This document shows, piece after piece, positions 43,753 through 51,970 of a DNA stretch of 64,000 bases. This stretch comes from DASSUW01 sp963730535 (lineage in GTDB: Bacteria; Actinomycetota; Thermoleophilia; Solirubrobacterales; Solirubrobacteraceae): assembly GCA_963730535.1 (NCBI GenBank), contig CAVSRU010000002.1, positions 62,001 through 126,000 of the forward strand, given 5' to 3'. Numbering within the stretch: position 1 is the first letter of the stretch; each line of letters starts with the position of its first letter. The notes under the pieces are model-generated. The model saw only the letters and a program-made list of their open reading frames with translations, was not told the origin of the DNA and made no database searches. Both the position numbers and the translations under genes were made by a program.

Positions 43753-45102
43753 TCAGCGAGCGCGCTTGCCGTGGGCGACGCGCGCGGTCGGCGGCGAGGC
43801 GGCCGACGCCCGGCCATCCGAGTTGCTCGCGATCACGTGTACGCGCAGGCGGCGCCCACGGTCGGCGCGCTTGGGCGAGTAGTTCGCCCGCCGGGCACCG
43901 GCGATCGTCCTCCAGCCGCTGGGGCCGTAGCGCTGCCAGCGGTAGGAGAACGTGAGCGGCCCGTTGCGCCAGCTCCCCGGCTTCGCGGCCAGGCGCGCGC
44001 CGCGACGCGGCGTGCCCGCCACCCGCGGCGCGCCGGTGCTCACCGGCGGCGCGGGCGCCGCGCCCTCGAGGCCGCCGCCGCAGGCGGGCGCGATCTGCGA
44101 GCACGGGGCGAGGAACGCGCTGTTGTAGACGTTCCAGGCACGCGAGAGGTAGCTGCCCGGCTCCGGGGCCGGGTTGAAGTAGTCGTCGCGGCCGCAGTCG
44201 TAGACCTGCGGGATGGCGCCCTCGGTGCGCGGGCAGTCGTAGCGCATCGGGTGCGCGGCGCCGCCGTCCTCGACGTAGCACATGACGTCGTAGCCCTGCC
44301 AGCAATGGCCGTAGCTCGGGGAGGTGAAGCCGGCTGGCTGGGTCGTGTGCGGCGCCGACCACTGGACCGCGCCGAGGTTGTGCGTCATCTCGTGCAGGAA
44401 CCCCTCCGGCCACCAGCCACGCGCGCCGGGGCCGGGCGCGGGCGTTCCGTCGCGCGTGAAGAGCACGCCGGCGAAGCCGCCGAGGTTGTGGGGGTTGTCG
44501 GGGCCGGGCCGCTCGCCGGCCGGTCCCATGATGTTCTCGCCGAGCCCGTAGTCGTACGTCCCGCCGTTCAACGTGTCGGCGAGCACCGCGACGTTGCGCG
44601 GTCCGTCGGAGCCGCCGAGCCGCGCCGTGACCTCGCGCACGACCGCGGCGAAGTCGTCGATGTAGTGGGAGCGCGGGGCGCTCAGGTGGACGACCTGGAG
44701 GTCGACGTACTGCGGGCCGCAGCTGGTCCCCATGTCGATCCGCAGCGCCTTCGCGCCGCCGCTCTGAGAAGCCATGAAGCGCTGGATGAGCGCGACGTTG
44801 GCCTGGAGCGCGTCCTGCCACTGGGCGAAGCGATCGGGGCGGTCGGCCGGGTGCGCGTAGACGAGCTTGAAGCGCGGGGAGCCGGGGGCGAGCGTCTGGT
44901 TGACGGTGCCGTCGGTGGTCCGGGGCTCGCCGCACCAGGTGTAGGGCAGGGCGGAGGGAGCGTCGGCCGCGGCGGCGGTGGCGGCGACGTTGACGTGGCT
45001 CAGCTCGTCGCGCGTGTCGCGGTGGGTGAGGCGGGTGTCGTGCGCGGCCGCCGGCGTGGCGTGGAGGACGGCGAGGAGGAGGGAGGCGACGAGCGCACGC
45101 AC
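43753..45102 (-). CDS. Secreted zinc metalloprotease-like protein
   Basis: The 449 residues have a signal peptide (ALVASLLLAVLHATPAAA). The central zinc motif GFLHEMTHNLGAVQ is HExxH with a downstream Asn-Leu-Gly, as in reprolysin-like or snapalysin-like clans. Many cysteines suggest disulfide bonds. The C-terminal module (GTPRRGARLAAKPGSWRNGP, FSYRWQRYGPSGWRTIAGA) resembles a bacterial Ig-like surface domain found in actinobacterial exported proteins. The third zinc ligand cannot be assigned with confidence. The substrate is unknown. Confidence 0.8.
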   Translation of the reverse strand: MRALVASLLLAVLHATPAAAHDTRLTHRDTRDELSHVNVAATAAAADAPSALPYTWCGEPRTTDGTVNQTLAPGSPRFKLVYAHPADRPDRFAQWQDALQANVALIQRFMASQSGGAKALRIDMGTSCGPQYVDLQVVHLSAPRSHYIDDFAAVVREVTARLGGSDGPRNVAVLADTLNGGTYDYGLGENIMGPAGERPGPDNPHNLGGFAGVLFTRDGTPAPGPGARGWWPEGFLHEMTHNLGAVQWSAPHTTQPAGFTSPSYGHCWQGYDVMCYVEDGGAAHPMRYDCPRTEGAIPQVYDCGRDDYFNPAPEPGSYLSRAWNVYNSAFLAPCSQIAPACGGGLEGAAPAPPVSTGAPRVAGTPRRGARLAAKPGSWRNGPLTFSYRWQRYGPSGWRTIAGARRANYSPKRADRGRRLRVHVIASNSDGRASAASPPTARVAHGKRAR

Positions 45103-45141
45103 TCCCGTCTCATCGGCAGTTATGTGCCCGACGTTGACCGG

Positions 45142-46275
45142 TCACGCGGCGCGCACGAGGTCGCGCCGGGGGTCGATCCCCCAGCGCCCCGCGAGCGCCC
45201 GAAGCTCGGCGCTGATCGGCCAGCGATCCGCCACCGCCTCGCCCTCGAAATCCGGCGCCGCGCCCTTCAGCGCCATCGACCCGGTGTTGTCCCCGATCGC
45301 CCGGATCTCGTCCACCTCGTCGAGGGAGAGGACCGGCGCGGCCGGCACCGCCGCCAGCTCGCTGCGCTTGGCCTCGATCGGCCGCGCCCCGTCGCCGGGC
45401 TCCTGGATCAGTGTGGGCGCGACGGTCGCCACCGGCTCGTGGGCGAGGTTCCACGCGCAGGCCAGCTGGAGCATGGTCAGTCCGTGACGATCGGCGATCG
45501 GGCGCATCCGGCCCATCCGCTCGCGCCCGCGCTCCACCCAGCCGGACGGCCGGAACGAGCGGTGGTCCCACTTCGGGAACGCGTGCCCGGGCAGCACGTC
45601 GTCGTGGAACAGCCCGCCGTAGTCGACGACGCGCGTGATGAGCTGCACGTCGTGCCGCTGGGCCGCGTCGAGCACCAGCTCCCCCGGCCACGGCTCGAGC
45701 GGGTTGAGGATGACCATCGCCCAGCCGATCCGGTCGCCGAAGCGCTCGAAGCAGTCGATCAGGTCGAGCGTGAAGCCGTTGGCGGGCCCGGGCGCCACGC
45801 CGAGGGCCCCGGCGAGCCCCTCGGCCCGCACGGCCTCGAGCCCGTCCCACACCGCCTCGCTCGTGTAGCCGGTGCGGTCCGGGTTGTGGAGCAGCAGCAC
45901 GTCGAAGGCGTCGACGCCGCAGCGCTCGAGGCTGCGCTCGACCGCCATCCGGATGTAGTCGCCGTAGCCATCCGGCCCGCGCAGGCGGGCGTCGGTGAAG
46001 CGCGGGTAGCCCTTCGCCCCCTCGCGCTCGCCCGTGTAGAAGTCGTGCCCGATCGCGCCCACGAGGCAGTACGCGTCACGCTCGACCCCCTGCAACGCGC
46101 GTCCCAGCAGGAGATCCCCCTCGCCGGCCCCGTACGTGTCGGCCGTCAGAACGGTCGAGATGCCGCCTCCAGGGCGCAGAAGCGCCTCCAGCCGCGCCTC
46201 CTCGACCGGTTCTCCGAAGTGCATGAAACGGCCCCCGCTCCACGTGCCGATCGCAGTGTGGCTTGGACTCCGCAT
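45142..46275 (-). CDS. Aldo/keto reductase
   Basis: The 377 residues form a TIM-barrel aldo/keto reductase. They include TADTYGAGEGDLLLGRAL (the Tyr of the catalytic set is near), VERSLERCGVDAFDVLLLHNP, VILNPLEPWPGELVLDAA and WNLAHEPVATVAPTLIQEPG. It reduces aldehydes or ketones with NADPH; the substrate is unknown. I chose ATG at 46275 (RSPSHTAIGTW), since upstream frame sequence lacks homology. It is divergent from the subtilase with 74 bp between. Confidence 0.87.
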   Translation of the reverse strand: MRSPSHTAIGTWSGGRFMHFGEPVEEARLEALLRPGGGISTVLTADTYGAGEGDLLLGRALQGVERDAYCLVGAIGHDFYTGEREGAKGYPRFTDARLRGPDGYGDYIRMAVERSLERCGVDAFDVLLLHNPDRTGYTSEAVWDGLEAVRAEGLAGALGVAPGPANGFTLDLIDCFERFGDRIGWAMVILNPLEPWPGELVLDAAQRHDVQLITRVVDYGGLFHDDVLPGHAFPKWDHRSFRPSGWVERGRERMGRMRPIADRHGLTMLQLACAWNLAHEPVATVAPTLIQEPGDGARPIEAKRSELAAVPAAPVLSLDEVDEIRAIGDNTGSMALKGAAPDFEGEAVADRWPISAELRALAGRWGIDPRRDLVRAA

Positions 46276-46349
46276 CGTTCGCGAGTCTAGGATGTTCCTT
46301 CCCTTACGCCGCCGTTCAAGTTCCCGCGTCAGCGGCCGATCAGATCTCA

Positions 46350-48401
46350 GTGCCCTTTCGCACGCTTCCGCTCGCCATCGCAATCCTTCTCGTCCTGCTC
46401 CCGCAGGGCGCGGCGGCGGACTCGACGGCACGGATCATCATCCAGCGCGAGCCCGGACTGAGCGCCGCCGAGCGGGCCGACATCCGCGCCGACGCGGGCG
46501 CCGACTTCGTCGAAACTCTGGCCGTGCCGCGCACCGAGGTCGTCGAGGTGTCGCGCGCCGAGCTGGCGTCGGCACTGCGCAAGCTCGACCGCGATCCCGA
46601 CGTCGCCGCGGTGCAGCCCGACCGCATCGTCCACGCGCTCGCACCGCCCAGCGACTTCAACGCGACGGTCTTGTGGGGCCTCAACAAGATCTCGATGCCC
46701 GCCGCCTGGGAGAAGACCCGCGGAGCGGGGAGCCTCGTGGCGGTCGCCGACTCGGGTGTGCTCAAGACGCACGCCGATCTCGACGATCGGCTCGCGCCCG
46801 GCTACGACTGGGTCGATCAGGACACCGAGCCCCAGGACGGCAACGGGCACGGCACGCACGTCACCGGAACCGTGGTGGCCAGCCAGAACGACGGTGGGGT
46901 CGTCGGCGTCGCACCGCGGGCACGGGCCCTGTCCCTGCGGGTGCTCAACAACGACGGCTCCGGCCGCGTCTCCGACATCCTCGAGGCCTTCCAGTTCGCC
47001 GGCCAGGAGGGGATCCGTGTCGTAAACGCGAGTCTCGGCGCCGTCGGGGCGCTGCCGGTCGAGCGGAACGTGATCGCGTCGCAACCCGGGACGCTGTTCG
47101 TCACCGCCGCCGGCAACTCGAACGTCAACAACGACGTTCTCAGCGCCGCCGACTACCCCTGCGCGTACGATCTCGCCAACATCCTCTGCGTCGGCGCCTC
47201 CACCCAGTCGGACACGCGAGCGTCGTTCTCGAACTATGGAGCGACGACGGTCGACGTCTTCGCTCCCGGCGTCGGCATCGTGTCGACGTACAAGAACAGC
47301 AACAGCTCGTACGCGTCCATGCAGGGAACCTCGATGGCGGCGCCGCACGTGGCCGGGATCGCGGCGCTACTGCTCGCCCGCAACCCACGACTCACGACGA
47401 CGCAGCTCAAGGACGCGATCATGGACACCGTCGATCCGGGGAGCGGCCTGACGTCCGTGACGGGCGGGCGCGTCAACGCCAACGCCGCGCTGGCCAGCGT
47501 GATGCCTGACCTCGACGGGGATGGAGTCGAGGACGACGACGACAACTGCTCGAGCGTGCCGAACGCGGATCAGGACCCCGGACAGTCCGACGTGCCCGGC
47601 GGGCTGGCGTGCGAGGACGGGGTGCCCGACGACTACGACGGCGACGGCGTGGTCAACGCCGCCGACGCCTGCCCCTACGTCAGCGATCCCGACGGGTGCC
47701 CCGGGACCATGAGCGACGGGGATGGAGACGCGCAGCCGGACATGCTCGACGACTGCCCGGCGACGCCTGGGAACCCGGCCGCCCAGGGATGCGTCGATAC
47801 CGACGGCGATACGGTCGCAGACCACAACCCGGTGAGCGGGCGCAGCGACAACTGCGTCACCACGCCGAACGCGGACCAGTCGGATCTCGATGGCGACGGG
47901 ATCGGCGACGCCTGCGACCCGACCCCGCGCGGCCACGACAACGACATGGACGCGAAGGCGGCGATCGACGACGCGTGCCCGAACACCTACGGCACGCTGC
48001 CCAACGGGTGCCCGGCACCGCCGCCTCCGTCGCCGCCCAACGGTGACGGGGACGGGTTCATCGACGCGCAGGACGCGTGCCCGTTCGAGGCGGCGTTCAC
48101 CGCCAACGGGTGCCCCGTGCCGGCGCTGACGGCTCTCTCCGGCAAGGTCAAGAAGCGCGGGACGCGGCGGTGGGTGATCGTGCGGGCGAGCACGACCCGG
48201 GCTGCGACGCTGCGGATCCTCGTGCAGCGCAAGGTGGGCCGGCGCTGGGTCAAGGTGAAGCGGCGGAACCTCGCGACGATCGGCAACCGGGTCACGCTCA
48301 AGGTGACCCGGCTCAGGCGCGGGCGGCATCGGGTCGTCGTGGCCGTCTACAGCAACGCCGGCACCGGCACGCCGGCGACCCGCTACTTCACCGTCCGGTA
48401 G
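46350..48401 (+). CDS. Secreted subtilisin-like (S8) serine protease with calcium-binding repeats
   Basis: The 683 residues open with a signal peptide (PFRTLPLAIAILLVLLPQGA) and an inhibitor_I9-like propeptide. The catalytic triad follows as VAVADSGV (Asp), GNGHGTHVTGTV (His) and MQGTSMAAPHVAGI (Ser). The region from about 385 has thrombospondin type 3-like repeats (DLDGDGVEDDDDNC, DYDGDGVVNAADACP, DLDGDGIGDACDP), which bind calcium. A basic C-terminal beta-domain ends the protein. The start is GTG at 46350. It is exported and probably active in the environment. Confidence 0.92.
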   Translation: MPFRTLPLAIAILLVLLPQGAAADSTARIIIQREPGLSAAERADIRADAGADFVETLAVPRTEVVEVSRAELASALRKLDRDPDVAAVQPDRIVHALAPPSDFNATVLWGLNKISMPAAWEKTRGAGSLVAVADSGVLKTHADLDDRLAPGYDWVDQDTEPQDGNGHGTHVTGTVVASQNDGGVVGVAPRARALSLRVLNNDGSGRVSDILEAFQFAGQEGIRVVNASLGAVGALPVERNVIASQPGTLFVTAAGNSNVNNDVLSAADYPCAYDLANILCVGASTQSDTRASFSNYGATTVDVFAPGVGIVSTYKNSNSSYASMQGTSMAAPHVAGIAALLLARNPRLTTTQLKDAIMDTVDPGSGLTSVTGGRVNANAALASVMPDLDGDGVEDDDDNCSSVPNADQDPGQSDVPGGLACEDGVPDDYDGDGVVNAADACPYVSDPDGCPGTMSDGDGDAQPDMLDDCPATPGNPAAQGCVDTDGDTVADHNPVSGRSDNCVTTPNADQSDLDGDGIGDACDPTPRGHDNDMDAKAAIDDACPNTYGTLPNGCPAPPPPSPPNGDGDGFIDAQDACPFEAAFTANGCPVPALTALSGKVKKRGTRRWVIVRASTTRAATLRILVQRKVGRRWVKVKRRNLATIGNRVTLKVTRLRRGRHRVVVAVYSNAGTGTPATRYFTVR

Positions 48402-48411
48402 ACATCCGCGG

Positions 48412-49131
48412 GTGTCCGCCTGCCGCCTCGGCGTCCTCGCCTTCGGGGACTCGATCACGAACGGGGGCGGGGAGCTGCAGTGGGGCGTCGCGCTGCAGTC
48501 GTGGGCCCTGTGGGTGGCGCGCGGGCTCGGGCTGCCGTACACGCCGCACGCCCAGGACGGCGCGACCGTGCAGGACGTGCTCGCCACGCAGATCCCGGGC
48601 GCGCGGCGCGACACGCACTACGACCTCGGCTGCCTCTACGTCGGCGCCAACGACGTGCGGCTCCCGGGCTGGGACCGCGCCGCCTTCGAGCGCGACCATC
48701 GGACCGCGCTCGCCTTCCTCGCCGAGCGCTGCGACCGCGTGCTCACCGCCACCGTCCCGCTCGACCTCGGCCGTCCCCGGGCCGGCGTCGCCGCGCAAGA
48801 GGCGAACGCCGCGATCGAGGCGTCCGCGGCCGCGACGGGGGCGCTCGTGCTCGACCTGCGCGACTTCGGGGCCCGCAACCTGGTGATGCCCGATCACGTC
48901 CACCCGACGGCGTTTGGGCAGATCGCGATCGCCGAGCGTGCGCTCGACCTGCTCGCCACGCACGGCCTCGAGCCGCGCACCCGGCCGTCGAGCCTCATCA
49001 GCTACGACACGACGAGCCGCGGACGCCTGCGCGGCGACCTCACCTACGCGTACCGCCACGCCAAGATCTCGGCGCGGGCGGCGCTCAGCGCTTCCGCGTC
49101 AGCGCGTCGACGTCGACGCCGAGCTGCCTGA
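48412..49131 (+). CDS. GDSL/SGNH hydrolase
   Basis: The 239 residues show the four SGNH blocks: VLAFGDSITNGGG (Ser), an expected block II Gly, YVGANDVRL (Asn) and DHVHPTAFGQ (Asp/His). It is an esterase/lipase-type enzyme without a signal peptide. The start is GTG, ten bases after the protease gene. Its C-terminal 15 residues (rich in Ala, Ser and Arg) overlap the end of the convergent membrane-protein gene by 47 bp, an unusually long convergent overlap here. Confidence 0.88.
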   Translation: MSACRLGVLAFGDSITNGGGELQWGVALQSWALWVARGLGLPYTPHAQDGATVQDVLATQIPGARRDTHYDLGCLYVGANDVRLPGWDRAAFERDHRTALAFLAERCDRVLTATVPLDLGRPRAGVAAQEANAAIEASAAATGALVLDLRDFGARNLVMPDHVHPTAFGQIAIAERALDLLATHGLEPRTRPSSLISYDTTSRGRLRGDLTYAYRHAKISARAALSASASARRRRRRAA

Positions 49132-49750
49132 GCCGCCGCGGCACGTAGCGGTAGCAGAACCACAGGGCGCCCAGGAACGCCGGCCAGCCGAGGACGACGA
49201 CGGCGGCGGCCAGCGCGCCCTCCCGCCCGGCGGCGATGAGCACCGAGTACACGACGGCGCGCACGGTGAAGACGACCGCGAAGACGGCGGTCGCCTCGGC
49301 GAACGCCCGGCGGATCCGGGAGTCGCGATACCAGCCCTGCGGGATGTGGTAGAGCGGCGCGACGATGAAGCCGACCAGCGGGCGGCGGAACACGATCGAC
49401 CCCCAGAAGGCGAGCGCGAGGCCGGCGTTCTGGATCGCCCGCGGCACGAAGTAGCCCGACGCGCTCCCCGTCCGCAGCGCGATGAAGACGGCGAGGCCGG
49501 TGCCGAGGATGCCGCCGACCGCGTTGGTCAGCGGCTCGCGCCGCACCGCACGGAAGACGGCGATCACGACGGAGAGCGCGACAGCGACGATGGCGGCCGT
49601 CTCGAGGCCCGCGACCGCGTTGACGATCACGAACGCGACAGGCCCGACCCCGGTGTCGACCAGCGCCCGCCGGTCGCGCAGGATGTCGAGCGGGCTCGGC
49701 GGCGACGGCCGGTCGGGCCGCTCCGGCCGCTCGGCCTCGGCCTCGGCCAT
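49085..49750 (-). CDS. DUF3159 family membrane protein
   Basis: The 221 residues have about six helices (VAFVIVNAVAGLETAAIVAV, LTNAVGGILGTGLAVFIALR, ALAFWGSIVFRRPLVGFIV and others), preceded by a Pro/Glu-rich N-terminus. The pattern matches the actinobacterial DUF3159 family of unknown function. The ATG at 49748-49750 begins two bases after the methyltransferase stop, so the two are one transcript. Confidence 0.82.
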   Translation of the reverse strand: MAEAEAERPERPDRPSPPSPLDILRDRRALVDTGVGPVAFVIVNAVAGLETAAIVAVALSVVIAVFRAVRREPLTNAVGGILGTGLAVFIALRTGSASGYFVPRAIQNAGLALAFWGSIVFRRPLVGFIVAPLYHIPQGWYRDSRIRRAFAEATAVFAVVFTVRAVVYSVLIAAGREGALAAAVVVLGWPAFLGALWFCYRYVPRRLRQLGVDVDALTRKR

Positions 49751-49752
49751 CG

Positions 49753-50697
49753 TCACGGGAGCGGCTTCCGCGCCGCGAGCATGAGGTTGTAGAAGAGCTG
49801 CGGAGGCAGGCGTGGCTCGAGCAGCAGCCGGTCGACCGCCTGGAGCGCCAGGTAGCCGCGGTAGGCGTACTGGATCCATGCCCACGGGATGTCGGCGGGG
49901 TTCGCGCTCGCCTCCAGCGTGCGGTTGAACCACCCGAACCAGTTGGCCAGCAGCTCCTCGCCCTGCACGCGCACGCCGTCGAAGCCCGCGCGCTCGGCGT
50001 GCAGCAGCAGGTCGCCCGGCGTGAACGCGTGGACGTCGACGAGCGCCTCCAGCGAGTGGTCCTCGCTCCCGCCGTCATGCGGAGGCGCGGGCCGCGCGCG
50101 GATCACCCGCCGCCACGCGGGCGCCAGGCGCAGGGCCGCGCGCTTGGGCACGCCGGCCAAGCGGTCGCCGTGGCGCGACGGCTCGCCCGCGAAGAACAGC
50201 GTGCCGCCGGGGGCGAGCACGCGGTGCAGCTCCGCGAAGGCGCGATCGAGGTCGGGCAGATGGTGGAGCACGGCGTGCCCGAGCACGAGGTCGAAGCTGT
50301 CGTCCTCGAACGGCAGCTCCGCGGCATCGCACGCGGCCGTCTCCACGTCGAGGTCGAGCTCCCGCGCGTTGCGCTCCAGCGTCTCCAGCATCCCGGGAGA
50401 GATGTCGGTGCACGTGGCCGCGCCGATCACGCCGGCGTGGGCCAGGTTGAGCGAGAAGTACCCCGTCCCGGCGCCGATCTCGAGCGCCCGCGGGAACGGC
50501 CCCGGCGTCGGCCCGAGCAGCTTCGTCATCTTCCCGAGCACCTGCCGGCGCCCCACCTCGCCGTACGAGATCCCCCACTTGGCGTCGTAGTCGCGCGCCG
50601 CCACGTCGTGGTAGCGGCGGTTGACGTCGAGGATCCGATCGGGAGCGGCGCTAGGCGAAGCCGGGGGCGAGCGACGTAGGAGCGAGACAGGTGCCAT
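49753..50697 (-). CDS. Class I SAM-dependent methyltransferase
   Basis: The 314 residues have motif I ALEIGAGTGYFSLNLA, CTDISPGMLETLERNA, DSFDLVLGHAVLHHLPD and APGGTLFFAGEPS. It is a Methyltransf_11-type enzyme with a C-terminal extension ending in LFYNLMLAARKPLP. The substrate is unknown. I chose ATG at 50695-50697 (MAPVSLLRRS). It lies eight bases downstream of malQ, so the malQ, methyltransferase and membrane-protein genes probably form one operon. Confidence 0.9.
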   Translation of the reverse strand: MAPVSLLRRSPPASPSAAPDRILDVNRRYHDVAARDYDAKWGISYGEVGRRQVLGKMTKLLGPTPGPFPRALEIGAGTGYFSLNLAHAGVIGAATCTDISPGMLETLERNARELDLDVETAACDAAELPFEDDSFDLVLGHAVLHHLPDLDRAFAELHRVLAPGGTLFFAGEPSRHGDRLAGVPKRAALRLAPAWRRVIRARPAPPHDGGSEDHSLEALVDVHAFTPGDLLLHAERAGFDGVRVQGEELLANWFGWFNRTLEASANPADIPWAWIQYAYRGYLALQAVDRLLLEPRLPPQLFYNLMLAARKPLP

Positions 50698-50705
50698 CGG
50701 GCGGC

Positions 50706-51932
50706 CTACGAGGGTAGTCGTCCCGCCGCCTCGGTCGCCGCACGCAGCCGCCGCCCGAGATCCGCGCGCGGCAGGCGGTCGAGCCTCCAGCGCCACGCGC
50801 CGACCGTGCCCGGCTGGTTCATGCGCCCCTCCGAGCCGAGGCCGAGCACGTCCTGGATCTGGACCATCGCCAGCCGCGAGGGCGACGCGTGGGCGAGCCG
50901 GATGAGCGACCAGTGCGGCGCCCGCTCGCGGACGCCCGCGACGTCGATGGCCGCGTCGACCTCCGCCCGCGTAGCGGCGTCGAGCCCGTCGTACCACCCG
51001 CGCACCGTGTCGTTGTCGTGGGTGCCGGTGTAGACCACCGTGTCCTCGCGGTGGTTGAGCGGCGTGTGCACGTTCCGGGGGTCGCCGGAGCCGAACCCGA
51101 ACTGGAGCACGACCATCCCGGGCAGCCCGAGCGACGTGCGCAGCCGCTCGACCGCCGGAGTGATCACCCCGAGGTTCTCCGCGATCAGCGGGAGCTCACG
51201 CCCCAGCGAGCGGCGCGCCGCGTCGAACGGCGCCCGCCCCGGCCCGCGCGACCACCGCCCGCCCAGCGCGTGGCGGGCGCCGCGCGGCACGGTCCAGTAC
51301 GCCGCGAAGCCGCGGAAGTGGTCGATCCGCGCGAAATCGACGAGGTCGAACGTGCGCCGCAGGCGGTCCGTCCACCAGCGGTAGCCGCGTCGCTGGAGCG
51401 CGCCCCAGTCGTACAGCGGATTGCCCCACAGCTGGCCCTTGTCCGTGAACGCGTCGGGCGGTGTGCCGGCGACGGCGTCGGAGCGGAACAGCTCCGGGTG
51501 CGCGCGGTGGTCGACCGACCCGGCGGCGACGTAGATCGGCACGTCCCCGATCAGCCGCACCCCGCGCGCCGACGCGTGCTCGCGCAGCGCGGCCCACTCC
51601 CGGTCGAACCGGACCTGGTCGGTGACCGCGCCGCGCGGCCCGAGCCGCATCCAGTCGTCGATCCAGTACGCGTTGCGCTCCCGGAAGTCGAGCTCCTCGG
51701 CGCGCGACACCGGCGCCCGCGGGTCGGCCAGCAGCCCGCGCCACGCGGCGAAGGCGGAAGCCGACTTGTAGGGCGACCCGTGGCGGTCCGGCGGGCCGAG
51801 CGGGAGCATCTGCCACCAGGACTGCCCGGCGTCCGCCAGCCAGTCGACGAACCGGTGCGCGTCGGAGCCCAGGCGTCCGCCTGGCAGCGATGTCGGATGC
51901 AGCTGGACGCCGCTCGTGCGTGGGAGAAGCAT
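50706..51932 (-). CDS. malQ: 4-alpha-glucanotransferase (amylomaltase, GH77), compact form
   Basis: The 408 residues carry the GH77 motifs RTSGVQLHPTSLPG, GSPYKSASAFA and RLIGDVPIYVA. FARIDHFRGFAAYW holds the nucleophile Asp, PLIAENLGVIT the acid/base Glu, and YTGTHDNDT the third Asp. It shuffles maltodextrin units between glucan chains. It is about 90 residues shorter than usual. The missing part lies after about residue 85, where NAYWIDDW is followed almost at once by REWAALREHASARGVRLIGD. It is divergent from the GlgE-TreS gene, with 38 bp shared upstream. Confidence 0.92.
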   Translation of the reverse strand: MLLPRTSGVQLHPTSLPGGRLGSDAHRFVDWLADAGQSWWQMLPLGPPDRHGSPYKSASAFAAWRGLLADPRAPVSRAEELDFRERNAYWIDDWMRLGPRGAVTDQVRFDREWAALREHASARGVRLIGDVPIYVAAGSVDHRAHPELFRSDAVAGTPPDAFTDKGQLWGNPLYDWGALQRRGYRWWTDRLRRTFDLVDFARIDHFRGFAAYWTVPRGARHALGGRWSRGPGRAPFDAARRSLGRELPLIAENLGVITPAVERLRTSLGLPGMVVLQFGFGSGDPRNVHTPLNHREDTVVYTGTHDNDTVRGWYDGLDAATRAEVDAAIDVAGVRERAPHWSLIRLAHASPSRLAMVQIQDVLGLGSEGRMNQPGTVGAWRWRLDRLPRADLGRRLRAATEAAGRLPS

Positions 51933-51970
51933 GGTTAGAGCGCTCGCGTTGTGGATACTTCCCGGCTGCG
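51933..51970. promoter_or_regulatory. Short divergent promoter region between malQ and glgE-treS
   Basis: Only 38 bp separate the two starts. A gatact stretch (about 51954-51959) resembles a -10 hexamer for the plus-strand gene. No clear operator is seen. The two genes are likely expressed together. Confidence 0.4.
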
